Assembly: GCA_036936605.1 (NCBI GenBank) | Contig: JAUPFV010000004.1 | Coordinates: forward strand, 291,132,009 to 291,196,008 | Reading direction: 5' to 3' | Source: Limnanthes douglasii subsp. nivea | Lineage: Eukaryota; Streptophyta; Magnoliopsida; Brassicales; Limnanthaceae | DNA: 64,000 nucleotides | In this document: positions 23,701-34,720 of the stretch, one piece after another | Numbering within the stretch: the stretch's first letter is position 1 | Layout: each line of letters begins with the position of its first letter | The notes under the pieces: generated by a model | Seen by the model: the letters and a program-made list of their open reading frames with translations, nothing else | What the model was told of the DNA's origin: nothing | Databases searched by the model: none | Made by a program: the position numbers and the translations under genes

Positions 23701-23975
23701 GCGCAAATTAAACATTTACACTATCAAACACCGATGAGAAGCAGATATGATTCCAGAATTAAACGAAGAGATTTTAAGTTGGGTAATTAAGTATTAAAGA
23801 AAGTTTTTCTTCACACCAACGAAAAGCATCTTGGGAAGTTAGGTCCTAATAGGCAAGACCCTTAAAAAGTAACAGAGAAGGTGAAGCCTGGAACATATCC
23901 GATGAAGGATAAAGAAGGAATAAATCTTAAGCGTCCTTGTAATGTAGAGCATCTTAAATTGTACTTAAAATGAAT
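20750..23975 (+). pseudogene. Tat-type Ty3/gypsy gag-pol remnant, RT missing
   Basis: In order: a gag tail (WIAPEDFGDLTEYVATIFEK, about 20780-20850, and QALIENGKL); protease with DTRSSANIL (about 21445), in which the glycine of DTGSS is arginine; RNase H from 21884 (YAVSAVIIREED, PVYYSSKRLLDAEKQY, LAIALV, FEPRNEIKA); a second RNase H-like part (ARKDHLVMYLKAL, ENSVADSLATAS; 22506-22715); and integrase from about 23040 (CDTCQRFGN, GIDLVGP, ITTDNGP, EVTNRTILDGLN, WPDYLHEVL, YRTTPRTTT). RT is absent between protease and RNase H, around 21760-21880. Stops occur every few dozen codons. LTRs were not found. Confidence 0.8.
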
Positions 23976-24079
23976 GTTAAAAACTTATATATTCTTTTCT
24001 TTTCTTTTTGTGTAAAATCTCGGAGGCATACTCTTTCATACCCTGATATGCACATGATGGTTTCAACGAGCTGCCATTT

Positions 24080-24360
24080 TAGCCGATTTATATATATCAG
24101 TTTTTTCCCCTAAAATTCTATTGCTAGACCTAGATGGTCTTCCAAATAAAGTTGGTCTACAATGATTATATTTATATTTCCAACATAAGTTGGTCTACAA
24201 CGATTATATTTCCAACAGGATTTGGCTTGCAACTATTAAATCTTAGGCCTAAGATGGAAGTTGGTCTTCACTTATTATATTACTTAATGAAATTTGGGTT
24301 TTAACGATTAAAATTTTGGACTTGCAAGTTGGTTTGAATGATTCGAGGTATAATAAAAGT
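24080..24360 (+). repeat. Degenerate tandem repeats in the Tat 3' spacer
   Basis: Units of roughly 40-50 bp share AAGTTGGTCTACAA(C/T)GATTATATT and weaken to the right. They lie between integrase and the accessory ORF. Confidence 0.6.
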
Positions 24361-24479
24361 ATAAACAAAAGGTAAGACATTGAGAATCCCTGAAAACTTC
24401 TACAAAAACGCCTCGAACTTTATTAGGAATTGTACAAAATACCTTGAAATATTAGATGACTTATAATTTACTTTATTCT

Positions 24480-25560
24480 GAAGATTCAGAAGAGTCACTA
24501 TCTTCAGGTTTTGTCTCTTGACTTTCACTATTATTCAATTTTATGCCAGGGGACACAATTTGGCATCGACATGCTCCCAAAAGCTTCCTAGGTTAAGATC
24601 AGGATAACGCTCATGAATTTCTTGTACAAACACACACCCGATAGTTGCCTCCCGGGAATTGAGCTTGTCAACACACTTTTCAACAGAACTTTCCATAATA
24701 TTGTATCTTTCCTTCTCAGAAGTGTCTAAAATTACTTGTTTTTCTTTTACAGCCCTTTCAAAATCTTTAAAGCATCTGTTGAAACCATTTGTGGCTAAGG
24801 AATTTGAACCATTGTAAAGAGAAATGAGTTTATCCTTAGATCGTTTTGTTGTGCCAAGAGATCCCATTCATATTGACAACATTTTTCGAGAAGCATGATG
24901 TAATGCTCAAATGCAACCAGTTTTCCGAAAATCGCATCAGCTTGTCGTTCAAGCATTGGATGTTGTTGTTTGAGATCTTTGAGTTTTGATTTAACTTTGG
25001 AAAGTTCAGATTTGTAATGGCTCCTCTGATCTTTGAGATATTACATATGTTTCCCAATAAAGAGACAGAAAAATAAAGAAGACTTCGAATGCAAAGAGAA
25101 AATTCATCCTCGATAGGAATTTTGAAGGAGCTTGATGGAGAGCCCTCCCCGAGAGTATTCAGTGGTGAAGATATAGTAGGTTGAACATTTTCTTGAATTT
25201 CTTGAGACGGTTGGTTAGTTAATGGAAGCGGACTAAGCTTGGGCATAAAAGTCACCTTTTTGGGGAGGTATTAATTGGGTAATTATTTATTGATTCTTGG
25301 GAGACAATATCATGAGAAGCTTCGGAGACATCCTCGAAAATAGTTTTCAATTTTTCTTGAACTTTATTCTTTGGAGAAGTCTGAGTGGGAAGCTTGTTTT
25401 TTGATGGGCTGGATAGCTTTTTGAGTTTGTCAGTATTCTTTGTCTTCGAGCTTTTAGTTGTGCTGCTTTCTTTTGGTTCTTTCTCAGAAGTATCTTCCAT
25501 TTATGAAGGGATACATGATTCCTCGTCGAGATTACTATTACCATAGGCTTTCAAAAGTAC
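24480..25560 (-). pseudogene. Tat antisense accessory ORF, C-terminal half
   Basis: Three minus-strand open pieces in series. 25500-25252 is lysine/serine rich (KNTDKLKKLSSPSKNK), matching the basic linker of the copy at 54901-56136. 25255-24836 continues with a proline-rich part. 24867-24541 is coiled-coil-like (NGFNRCFKDFERAVKEKQ) and ends in IHERYPDLNLGSFWEHV, the counterpart of IHAAYPRLNLSEFWKQI near the C-terminus of that copy. Frames change twice. The N-terminal FGSYDYFC block is absent; sequence right of 25560 is unrelated. Confidence 0.65.
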
Positions 25561-26150
25561 ATTTGTCCCTCGACTATCGCGTTTAGTGGCAGATAGTCTC
25601 TTGACTTTCAAATGTCCGTTGACGGACTCTGGACTATCGTGTTTGGATAAAGTTAGTCCACCAGATCCTCTAATTCATCAGAGGCTGCCACCTGTCACAA
25701 TGTGGCAATTTATTATGGATATAACTTGGCGTTTTATCGCGATGAAGGAAAGCATTTATCTTATAGCATTTCCTGTGTAGTTTGAATTTATGAAGTCTTG
25801 ATGACAAAGAGTGATTATTATTTGGTTGTGAAGATATCTCGTTTTAAGTCGTTACTTGTTTGAAGGTCCGATGTGGTAGTTCCTGATTCAAATAGACCAA
25901 AATTGTCCAAATCAAGTTATCACAAACCCATATGTGTAAATAATATTACAGGTAGAACAATGAAGCACATATATAATATAATATATGCATAAATTCAAAT
26001 AACAATATTACACTTTGTTGCTGGTGATACGCGTAAGTGTGGTGACCAAATCTTTGCGTGATTTACAATGACCGATTCACTTTTTCGATTCAAAATGTGA
26101 ATTGCCTTAAAATTAAAATTAAAATCATATCAACCCCAACCCCACTGTGT
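25560..26150. other. Unassigned repeat-like stretch
   Basis: 25560-25700 contains paired phrases (CCCTCGACTATCGCGTTTAG, CTCTTGACTTTCAAATGTCC, TGGACTATCGTGTTTGG) typical of anonymous plant repeats. I cannot name the family. The rest has no feature. Confidence 0.35.
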
Positions 26151-26989
26151 TTATTGTGTTTGTAATACAAAGGGATAGCAGAAGTCTAGTAATTTGGTCT
26201 TTTATATTAATTAGTCTCCATAATTAATATAAAAAAATATTATACGCGGTATATTTTTTTAAAGAAAAAAATGGTTCTAAATTTTTTTGAGAGATAAGCA
26301 ATGTGAAAAATAAACATTGAAAAGAGGGTTAAATGAATCACGCTATAGACGGGTTCAGTCATGTGTGATTGGTAAATGTATGCTTGGTATATTACTGTTC
26401 TTCTATTTATTTTTTTTGTTTTCCTAACAATGATTAAATTTAAATCATACTCAGATCTGTACTCCTAAACTTCGAACATTTAAACCCTAACCATTAAGAA
26501 ATGTATGAAAAAGAAAACGACCGAAGACTGCAAAAAGTTACCCAAAATTACTTACAAATCAAATCTTACGTGAAAATTGTAGATTCATTAAAAATCAAAA
26601 AATCGATTTGGAAAAACTATACAAGAAATTGGACGACTAAGTCAGAATTATGTGGGGTAATCCATTGCCTTGGCCCATAGGTTTAGTTGTTTTTAGGAGA
26701 GTGTGTGTTTCCGGCTGGTGGTAAGTCTGTTTTTCTAGGCAGAAAGTGATACATGAAACGTTTGAAGATGAAGATGAAACGAATCCTATTTTGATACAAT
26801 GTAGTTTGTTTGAACCTTTCTTTAGCAACAAGAGTGTTTGAGGTTTCAAAATTTTCGAATCTAAAACAAGATAGTAAACAAACTTATTGATATAAGAGAA
26901 AAAAATTAACAGATGATTATAGATCTATGAAAAGAAAAAAATAATACAAACTAGTAGCACTGATTTTGAACCATATTTATTTATTTATT

Positions 26990-27770
26990 TATGAAAATGC
27001 ATTACAAGCCGCATTAGTTTCCAAGAAGTACTAACTAGTAAATCTAGAAGTTCCAATCAACTCTGTTCAAGCCCTATTAGTTTCCAAGCAGCTTATCAAC
27101 TATAAAATAACCATCTACTGAATCCATCTGCAAAAAGAATATGGATCAGAAGCCGTGAAAGTAACTATTGAACTTACTGATATAGTCAGTCTCCAACCAA
27201 TCGTTACTTAGAACAAACAAGAATATACAAAAGACATCACCATGCTTTCCAAATATAAATTTCATCTGTCATAATCATAACAATTTACAGCAAAAATAAT
27301 AAAATATCAGCAAAAAAAAAGAAGAAAACCTTGCCTAATATACAAAGATACAAACAAGGATGAAGAAAAAATTTACCAACAATCTTTTTAACCATTGCTC
27401 GAATTTTTCGTGGAATACAAAATACAAAGAAAGATTCAAAACGAAGTTAAATCGTCCCATATTCTAATTATGACCGCAAGCAAAATTTGATGAATAATAA
27501 GTAGTAATAGGAACAATAGTAGGTACTTTAAAAATGTCATATTGGGTTCTTCAAATTCTCTACAGAAATAAAATTTTGATGAAAATAGAGATTAGCACTC
27601 AAGAATAGAGAAAAGAAGAGGTTAGGAGCAGAGAGAGAGAGAGATGAACTAAGGAATTTGTAGAGGAGTAGAGAAAAGAAGAGGTACGAAATAGAAAGAA
27701 AATAAGAATACAGTTTTTATAGGACTCAACAGAATTAACTAATTTCTGTTGTTGATAGAGGACGCTGGAC
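26990..27770 (-). pseudogene. SIN3-like PAH copy F, minus strand
   Basis: The promoter module lies at 27728-27750. The leader (TTATTTTCTTTCTATTTCGT and a GA/CT-rich run near 27640) is well kept. The only coding trace is the PAH2 exon remnant near 27270-27240 (minus-strand ATGAAATTTATATTTGGAAA), with its GGCAG acceptor changed to GACAG. No PAH1 exons. Confidence 0.6.
27714..27750 (-). promoter_or_regulatory. Inverted repeat plus TATA box, PAH copy F
   Basis: Arms AACAGAATT (27728-27736, one mismatch) and ATTTCTGTT (27742-27750); minus-strand TATAAAAA lies just downstream. Confidence 0.6.
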
Positions 27771-27789
27771 TTAAAGAGATATATATTAT

Positions 27790-28230
27790 TCTAGTATTTT
27801 TGAAGCAGACGGCAACTCAATGTTAATTTAGTTTGTTTTAATTGGTAAGTTTATATACATTAGGATTCTAAGTTAGCCAAATTCTTTTTAGATGATGAGT
27901 ATTATGAAAGAATAAGTTTTCCTAAAAGAATAAGTTGGTGTATAAATGAAAGAATTACACGGTGGTAAAAACTAGGATGCAAAAGCGCGTATCCCGTTCC
28001 TTGGTTTGACTCTGTCAGCTGCAAAGAAACTTAGAAAAAAAACGTACTAATGAGGCTAAAAACATAATCAAATACCAAAAAAAAACTTTTAGAGACAAAA
28101 TAAAACCAAAATTATGAAAAACAATCGAGAAAATAATATAATTATGAATATAGTCATTTTTATATATCAAAATATCTTCTTATTTTTTTACATTTATAGT
28201 TTTACTCTTACTTATAAAAATTACAAAAGA
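27790..28230. other. No recognisable feature
   Basis: AT-rich spacer with A runs. Confidence 0.45.
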
Positions 28231-28600
28231 CTTTTTATGTCTTAAATGTTGGTAGATTTTTTGTGCTGATCATGCTACTGAACTGGCCACTGAAAAAAAT
28301 AAAGAGCTGACCAATAAGATAACTAAACTGAAGAAGGATTTCGAAGTGGAAAAAGCTGCTGTTGTAGCTGCTGCCGAGGTTGACCTTTCAAAACACATAC
28401 ATACGGCTATTAATGTTGGAAAAGAAGATGCAACCATTCTCATTCTTCGAGAACTTCACGCCACTTGCCCAAAATGTGATCTCACAAGGTTTTGGAATGA
28501 CATTCCTGAAGAGAAACACACAAGTGAATCTTTCGATCGTATTTCTGATTCATCATCCTCAGAAGACGAATCGTTCGAGGAGGAAGAGTCCTCTGATTAA
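28230..28600 (+). pseudogene. Tat antisense accessory ORF, C-terminal end, plus strand
   Basis: Open from about 28230 to TAA at 28598. It reads ELATEKNKELTNKITKLKKD (coiled coil), then ILRELHATCPKCDLTRFWND and an acidic serine tail (DSSSSEDESFEEEESSD). The copy at 54901-56136 has ILREIHAAYPRLNLSEFWKQ in the same place and a matching acidic tail in another frame. The left part is cut off, so this is an orphan end in opposite orientation to its neighbours. Confidence 0.7.
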
Positions 28601-28766
28601 CTTTCAATTTTTTTATCTTTCTCAGATTAAGAAATTTCTTTTTTTACCTCAAGAAATTAATCTAAATGAAAAATGGTTTTGTATTTGATCATTCTCTTTG
28701 CATATTATTTGATGATAAATGACTCTCTGATCTGTTGAGAATGGGAAGGAAGATTTTGCAATCGGG

Positions 28767-28964
28767 ATGACCTATTCGGTTGTAGACTACCTTCGGATCA
28801 GGCTCAGATATCAGATATTGTGGGGGAAAGGCACCTTCGTAAATTGGAAACATGTGACAGGTAAGAAAATTGATGGGTTGAAAGGCAGTGTGAAATGTGT
28901 TATTTCAGAATGTCTTGAGAAGTTGTTCGACGTGATGAGTAACGGCTCAAATTTTCTGAAATGA
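28767..28964 (+). other. Unidentified short ORF
   Basis: A 65-codon ORF (MTYSVVDYLRIRLRYQ...) follows the accessory ORF end. No family is recognised; a CAG|GTAAG-like donor near 28860 lies inside it. Chance is likely. Confidence 0.15.
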
Positions 28965-28969
28965 TGATG

Positions 28970-31480
28970 CAATCAGAAAATTTATAAAAAAATGAAAGAC
29001 TTGACATAAAAATTATTTCAGAATGTCCAAATTTCGAAGTGCTTACAATTGCTTCTCCAGACGAGAATTAGCTTTGAAGGATTAGCATCGGAGATTGCTT
29101 TGCTATTTTCCTACGCTCCTGATATAAAGATGATTTTTTTCTACCAAAATTTGTCAGCTTCTAAGAGGTCATCGATAATCTTGAGGTCATCCATCAGGGT
29201 GAGATAGTAAAAGGGAAGCTTTAGACCTTTTGACAATTGAGTCCAGGAAATGAAGTCTTTAATGCTGATGAGAATTTTAGACAGCCAATAATTTCTGATT
29301 CATCTCCCATGGCAATAATTTTTTTTCTTTTTTCTGGTTATGGAAAGGTGATTCGAAGAGGGATTTTTTAAATTTAGATTTAAATAAGATTTTTCACTAA
29401 TTAAAGGAGAAATCTTACTTTGAGATGAAAATGATCGAGGTGTTTTAGGGCCTTGTATTTTAGATTAGGAACATTCTTCGACTATGGGAGGAGGCGAAAG
29501 AGCAGGAACTTTGGTAGGATCGAAGTTACCGTCATAAATTGTTTTAGTGGTTGTTCCAACTGGAAGGCTATTGATTAATCCTATGTTCCTATATTCTTCA
29601 GGTCTTTGCGTAATACAGAAATAATCGTACGATCCGAAGATTAAGTTGTTGTCAGAGTCTGAAGATTATGGTGTTTTGGGTAGGATAGTCTTCGATTTTT
29701 TGGTTTTTGTTTTTTTTTTTCTCACAAACCAAATGAAGGTTGATCTATAAAGTTGAAGATTGATCAGAAAGATGAATTTTTCTACCAAAATTTGTCAGCT
29801 TGTAAGAGGTCATCGATAATCTTGAGGTCATCCATCAGGGTGAGATAGTAAAAGGGAAACTTTAGACCTTTTCACAATTGAGTCCAGGAAATGAAGTCTT
29901 TAATGCTGATGAGAATTTTAGACAGCCAAGATGCCATAATCACTGACATAAGGGTGAACTATTGATTTGGTGTCACTTAGGTAGGGCATGAGCTGAGGAG
30001 TTCGAAGTATTCCACGATTATAGGATCCAGTGGAAACCGAAAACCCCAATTGATGATTTCGTGGTAGATTATTAGCTCGTCATCTTTCCAGTCCAATGGA
30101 ATTTCAGATTTTTTTGGTAGTCGAAGAGTTATATTATCTCCCATTCACCATTGTTTCTTTAGAACTGAAGTTTGGCTATCCTTATAATAAACAGACTGAA
30201 CTTTCTTTGAGAACAATGATATACTTAGCTTCGACATTCGTCAAGTTTCTCCCAATTTTAGTTCCTTCTTCTTCGGAAACAAAGCAAGTTGCAGAGTTCC
30301 CATCATCGGATTCAGCCTCGAGATTTGTTTTGGTAGCTTCAGAATCAACTTCGTTAACTTTCAATGTTTCGTCTCGAGGTTGTTAAGGTGTTGGATTAAT
30401 AGCTTCTGGTAAATGGTTGTTCTTTCGAGGAGCTTCTTCAGTCACTTCTCTGAGGAGGATTTTCAGTATCTGGGTTTGAAGGAAGAGGAGTTGCGATAAT
30501 TTCTGATTCATCTCCCATGGCAATCATTTTTTTCTTTTTTCTGGTTATGGAAAGGTGATTCGAAGAGGGATTTTTTGAATTTGGATTTAAATAAGATTTT
30601 TCACTAATTAAAGGAGAAATCTTACTTTGAGATGAAGAGGATCGAGGTGTTTTAGGGCCTTGTATTTTAGATTAGGAACATTCTTCGACTATGGGAGGAG
30701 GCGAAAGAGCAGGAACTTTGGTAGGATTGAAGTTACCGTCATAAATTGTTTTAGTGGTTGTTCCAACTGGAAGGCTATGGATTAATCCTATGTTCCTATA
30801 TTCTTCAGGTCTTTGGGTAATACAGAAATAATCGTACGATCCGAAGATTAAGTTGCTATCAGAGTCTGAAGATTCTCGTGTTTTGGGTAGGATAGTCTTT
30901 GATTTTTTGGTTTTTTTTTTCTCACAAACCAAATGAAGGTTGATCTATAAAGTTGAAGATTGATCAGAAAGATGAATTTTTCTACCACAATTTGTCAGCT
31001 TCTAAGAGGTCATCGATAATCTTGAGGTCATCCATCAGGGTGAGATAGTAAAAGGGAAGCTTTAGACCTTTTGACAATTGAGTCCAGGAAATGAAGTCTT
31101 TAATGCTGATGAGAATTTTAGACAGCCAAGATGCCATAATCACTGACATAAGGGTGAACTATTGATTTGGTGTCACTTAGGTAGGGCATGAGCTGAGGAG
31201 TTCGAAATATTCCACGATCATAGGATCCAATGAAAACCGAAAACTCCAATTGATGATTTCGGGGTATATTATTTGCTCGTCATCTTTGCAGTCCACGGGA
31301 GTTTCACCTTTTTTGGTAGTCGAAGAGTTATATTATCTCCCATTCACCATTGTTTCTTTAGAACTGAAGTTTGGCTATCCTTATAATAAACATATTGAAC
31401 TTTCATTGAGAGTAATGATATACTTAGCTTCGACATTCGTCAAGTTTCTCCCAATTTTAGTTCATTCTTACATCGCGTCC
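28970..31480 (-). pseudogene. Tat antisense accessory ORF, N-terminal half, tandemly duplicated
   Basis: The minus-strand piece 30932-30672 starts MVCEKKKTKK and contains SNLIFGSYDYFCITQRPEEYR, the N-terminal block of this ORF. Then come MGDESEIIATPLPS near 30510 (Tat linker), EVDSEATKTNLEAESDD and EGTKIGRNLTNVEA (30364-30182), and the FRFPLDP-type block near 30040. The left edge (about 29120-29000) gives ISGA*ENSKAISDANPSK, matching ISGAWENGKEISDDNPSK of the copy at 56480. The order is broken by a duplication with a period near 1200 bp. Confidence 0.7.
29145..31470 (-). repeat. Tandem duplication, period about 1.2 kb
   Basis: The sequence around AATTTGTCAGCTTCTAAGAG occurs near 29150, 29790 and 30988. 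TGATTCATCTCCCATGGCAA occurs near 29298 and 30508. GATGCCATAATCACTGACAT occurs near 29930 and 31130. Copies differ by few substitutions. Confidence 0.85.
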
Positions 31481-32160
31481 CGCCATAAATTGCAAAGTAA
31501 TATCTTAATCTATTTATAGGCCAACTAGAATGAATCTTAATCAATTAGTAAAGAAATTTAATTAATATAGAAGACGTAATTAATATGAAATCTAATTAAT
31601 AAGAAAAAAAAATCAATTGATATAAAAATCCAAATTAACATAAGATTTAAATATGTTTATGAGATTGGGAATGTATTGAGCTTGGGTCGATTCATTATGG
31701 ACTACTGGGTAACAACCTTCCCATCATGTCTGGGCATGAAGGTTTAAATAATTGGAGTCGACGTCTTAAAAACCGTTAGTGTCTAAGTTATATGCATGAC
31801 CATTTTTACTATGTAAGCGTGTCGTATTTTAACCCACAATAGGAGGACTTTAACACATAATTTGAGTAAAGTCTCCCAAAATTTAGTATAATCCTATTAG
31901 TAGTGTTTGTTGGTTAATGTTGAATTTTTTATTGAATTGATGCTAGTTAGGCAGGTTTGACATGTAGTTTTAGCTACCTTTATAAAAATACATGTTGCGT
32001 AAACTAACAGATTCGAAAAATAAATAGAATAAGATAAGGTTTTTATAAAAAAAATCTCAGGTTAGGTTTTGTTCCCACAGATTTCCCACTATTTCCCACA
32101 TGTTCTTGAATAACAACTCTGATTCATATCCTTACCTAATTGCAGTTTGTTGAAAAACTA
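31480..32160. other. Unassigned sequence before the 32160 accessory ORF
   Basis: It includes GCGTCCCGCCATAAATTGC at the junction and a pyrimidine-rich run near 32070-32110, possibly leader sequence of the next ORF. No domain. Confidence 0.35.
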
Positions 32161-33362
32161 TGGCACCCAAAAAAGCAGTGAAGAGTAAAGCTCACAAAAT
32201 TGTGGATCCTCCATATGAAGATATCAGCGATTTAGAAAACTATTTTTCTCAGATAGCCCCTAGATATACTACCTAGATGATGATGGAATCGCCGTTCTTA
32301 GGGAGATATGTAATATCCCTGAGAATGTAACTATTAGGGCTCCCGGTCTAGGTGAACACCGATATCATACACAAGAAACATAGACCTGTTTTTTTTCTAC
32401 TCTATTTGACTGGGGGCTTAGATTACCACTCCCCGAGCTCATTCACGATTATTTCAGTGTGCTTGGCATCTGCCCTACCCAAATGTCTGCGAATGGTTGG
32501 AGACTATTGATTATCATAGTACTTAGCTCATGCATGTTGAATATGGAAATATTGATAGCCCTTTCTTCTATACCCATTTTAAAGGGATTAAGAAGATTGC
32601 AAACTACCCTCTTCTGATAGGATTTGGAAAAACTCTTTCGTCTTTGTGTCGGGTAACTAGGAACATAGCACCCCTACCCTAAACCTTCAACTAGAAAGAA
32701 AACGGAAGAATATTTGTAAGTATTATTAACTTATAAGAAATACAAATTTGCACGAAATCTTTCATAAAATTATATATGTTTTTCTTCAGATGAACTTTCC
32801 AATCAGAGCTGGTGGAAAGAAAGGAGGCCATTGAACTACGTGAATCCTTTGATCAGAGTTAGCAGCTTAGCTTTTGAAGCCTGGCAACAAGATCAAAAGC
32901 GATTGTTCACACGATATAACTATTTGAAGTCAGGACTGTGGTCGATCCCGGAGCTCAGCATCGTGAGAAAAACTTACAAATCTTACAAAAGGTACCATGG
33001 ATCGCCTCAGAGTACTTTTAAAGAAGAAACTTCGTGAGAAAAACAGTCGTGGCGTTTGGCTAGCAGTGCCTCAGGTAACCCGCAAAGCTGGTGAAACTGG
33101 AGATTCATCATCTTTTGCTGCTCTCTCAATTGAACAAGGAAATGATGCTGTAAAAAACAAGGGAAGAACTATCGAGCAAAATGAAAAAGAAGCACTACAG
33201 GTGCCTGAAGCTGCTCAACCCAACAAAGTCCAGGCAGAAAGAGAGGATGAAGACGAGGAGACCATCTCTGGTGCTCTTGATACGAGGGGGAAGAAAAAGC
33301 AAAAGGGAATTGATGTTATTCCCCTAAATTACCTTGAGGTAAAAAGGGTTTTGAGAAAATAG
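32160..33362 (+). pseudogene. Divergent gypsy accessory ORF (putative plant transposon protein)
   Basis: Start at 32160 (MAPKKAVKSKAHKIVDPP). After a frameshift, about 32280-32530 reads DDGIAVLREICNIPENVTI, then LFDWGLRLPLPELIHDYFSV and GICPTQMSANGWRLL, close in pattern to FNWGLRFPLDPMIVEYFETL of the copy at 56760. This is the plant putative gypsy-type transposon family (PF04195 type). A GTAAGT donor at 32716 and TTCTTCAG acceptor at 32789 give a 74-bp intron at about the same place as in the 54901-57660 copy. Downstream ORFs 32831-33037 and 32997-33362 give a basic and acidic linker. It differs enough from the other copies to be another subfamily. Copia sequence begins just after its end. 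Confidence 0.65.
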
Positions 33363-34015
33363 ACAATTTTCCTGCAATCATATCAAAAGAAAAGAAAAGC
33401 AACACAAAACCAAAGTGTAATCAAACACACAATTGGTAACGGAATTCAGCAAATTATGCGTATGTCTCCAGACCTGCTGCAGATTGATTTTATTAGAAAG
33501 ACACAGTGACTCTGCCGTTTTAGATGTATACTCAAAAAACCTTAGCTTTTGGTTTTTATATAGAGACTAAAATACAAGGAAGAAAAAACGCTTTACAGTA
33601 ATGTGTAATTTATGACTCCCTAAATTACATTGTCTTTTCAATTCACTCCAACTCTCTTTAATGTGTTTAACACTTGCATCATCTTCACTGTCTTTTCATC
33701 TAGCATCTCTTCTATCCAATAACATGAATTTTGAATAAGGTTGAACTATTAGGTCAAAATAATAATCTCCCACTTGCAGACCAACTGAAGCTGAACACAA
33801 CTTCAATTTTTTAGTGGCTATTGTCTTTATCAACATATCGGCTGGATTTTTGCTTCATTAGATCTTTTCCACTATTAGCACCTCATCTTCCAATAGAGAT
33901 CTAATGAAATCATAACGAAGACTGATGTGCTTGGTTCTCGAATGAAATGTTGAATTTTTCCCCAATTGAACTGCACTTTGACTATCACTATGCAGAACAT
34001 TGAGAATAGTACTTT
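33363..34015 (-). mobile_element. Ty1/copia fragment: RNase H end and LTR-side sequence
   Basis: Minus strand from 34010: NVLHSDSQSAVQLGKNSTFH and SRTKHISLRYDFIRSLLEDE match the C-terminal RNase H of copia (D-S-Q-S-A, R-T-K-H-I). About 33770 then resembles a tail and PPT region (CAAGTGGGAGATTATTATTT), so 33363-33760 is probably 3' LTR. The element is cut at about 34015, just before the next copia element begins. Its orientation is opposite to that one. Confidence 0.7.
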
Positions 34016-34398
34016 GAGAAAAATGATGAATGTACATCTAAAATCACTATTTTTAGTTTATATCTACAAAATGATGAATAGTACTTTGAGAAAAATATAA
34101 TGTACACTGTTTTCTCAAAAGTACTATTTATTTTTGGTAAAAATATTTTTATTTTCTTTTCTTTTGGTTTGTTGATAATCTACTTTTCCATTTTGTGGTG
34201 ACTTGTTTCAGTTAAGCTATTGTCGTGGTGATGTTAAAAATTATTTATTTAGTACTAGATGAGTTTGAGATCGTGTTAACAATTGTTGATCATTTGGGTT
34301 CTCTAACTCTTACTGATAACATAGATTGATGCACTTCATAAATAAACACATATATAACTAATTTGTGAAAATAATAACATAAAATCCAAGGGAATACA
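34015..34398. other. Spacer between two copia sequences
   Basis: A short duplication (GAATAGTACTTTGAGAAAAA near 34005 and 34077) and AT-rich sequence. No gene. Confidence 0.5.
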
Positions 34399-34663
34399 TG
34401 TTGCTTTTTCGGGCCTTTGGTTATTCGGAGCAAGTTTTCATTGGGTACAATAAAGTCAATGGTGTGAGTAAGGGATACTTCAAGTTTGTGTCATTTAAGT
34501 GTGTTTCCGTTTTTTTTATATTGTCCTTTCAGTTTATGTTCTTAGCTATCGTTTCATTTTGTGTACTCAATCTTTCACTATTTAATAGTCATTTATATTA
34601 CCTAATAAAATCATCGAAGCTTTTCATAGCTTTTGTCTGAGATTTATTCATTTGAAATCAACA
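34399..34663 (+). repeat. Copia 5' LTR
   Basis: The end at TCAACA (34663) is firm because a PBS follows. The start at TGTTGC (34399) is a guess. The 3' part, from ACTTCAAGTTTGTGTCATTT, matches the 3' LTR well and contains AATAAA at 34604. The first 80 bp or so do not match the start of the 3' LTR. Confidence 0.65.
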
Positions 34664-34667
34664 AATC

Positions 34668-34680
34668 TGGTATCAGAGCC
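34668..34680 (+). other. Primer binding site, initiator Met tRNA type
   Basis: TGGTATCAGAGCC follows the 5' LTR after four bases. It is the standard plant copia PBS, complementary to the 3' end of initiator methionine tRNA. Confidence 0.9.
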
Positions 34681-34720
34681 ATTGAACTAAAAGAGAAAGA
34701 GAGCAAACACATAGATAAGA

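Larger units (their letters stand above)
26150..27775 (-). repeat. Duplicated segment, copy F (partner 19275-20720)
   Basis: Homologous to the copy E segment, with added unmatched sequence at about 26270-26700. It lacks the SINE of the other segment's left edge. Confidence 0.75.

Noticed and set aside
30096..30386. Plus-strand 96-codon ORF, and its twin at 31250-31519
   Set aside because: They lie opposite the accessory ORF, whose conserved blocks read on the minus strand.
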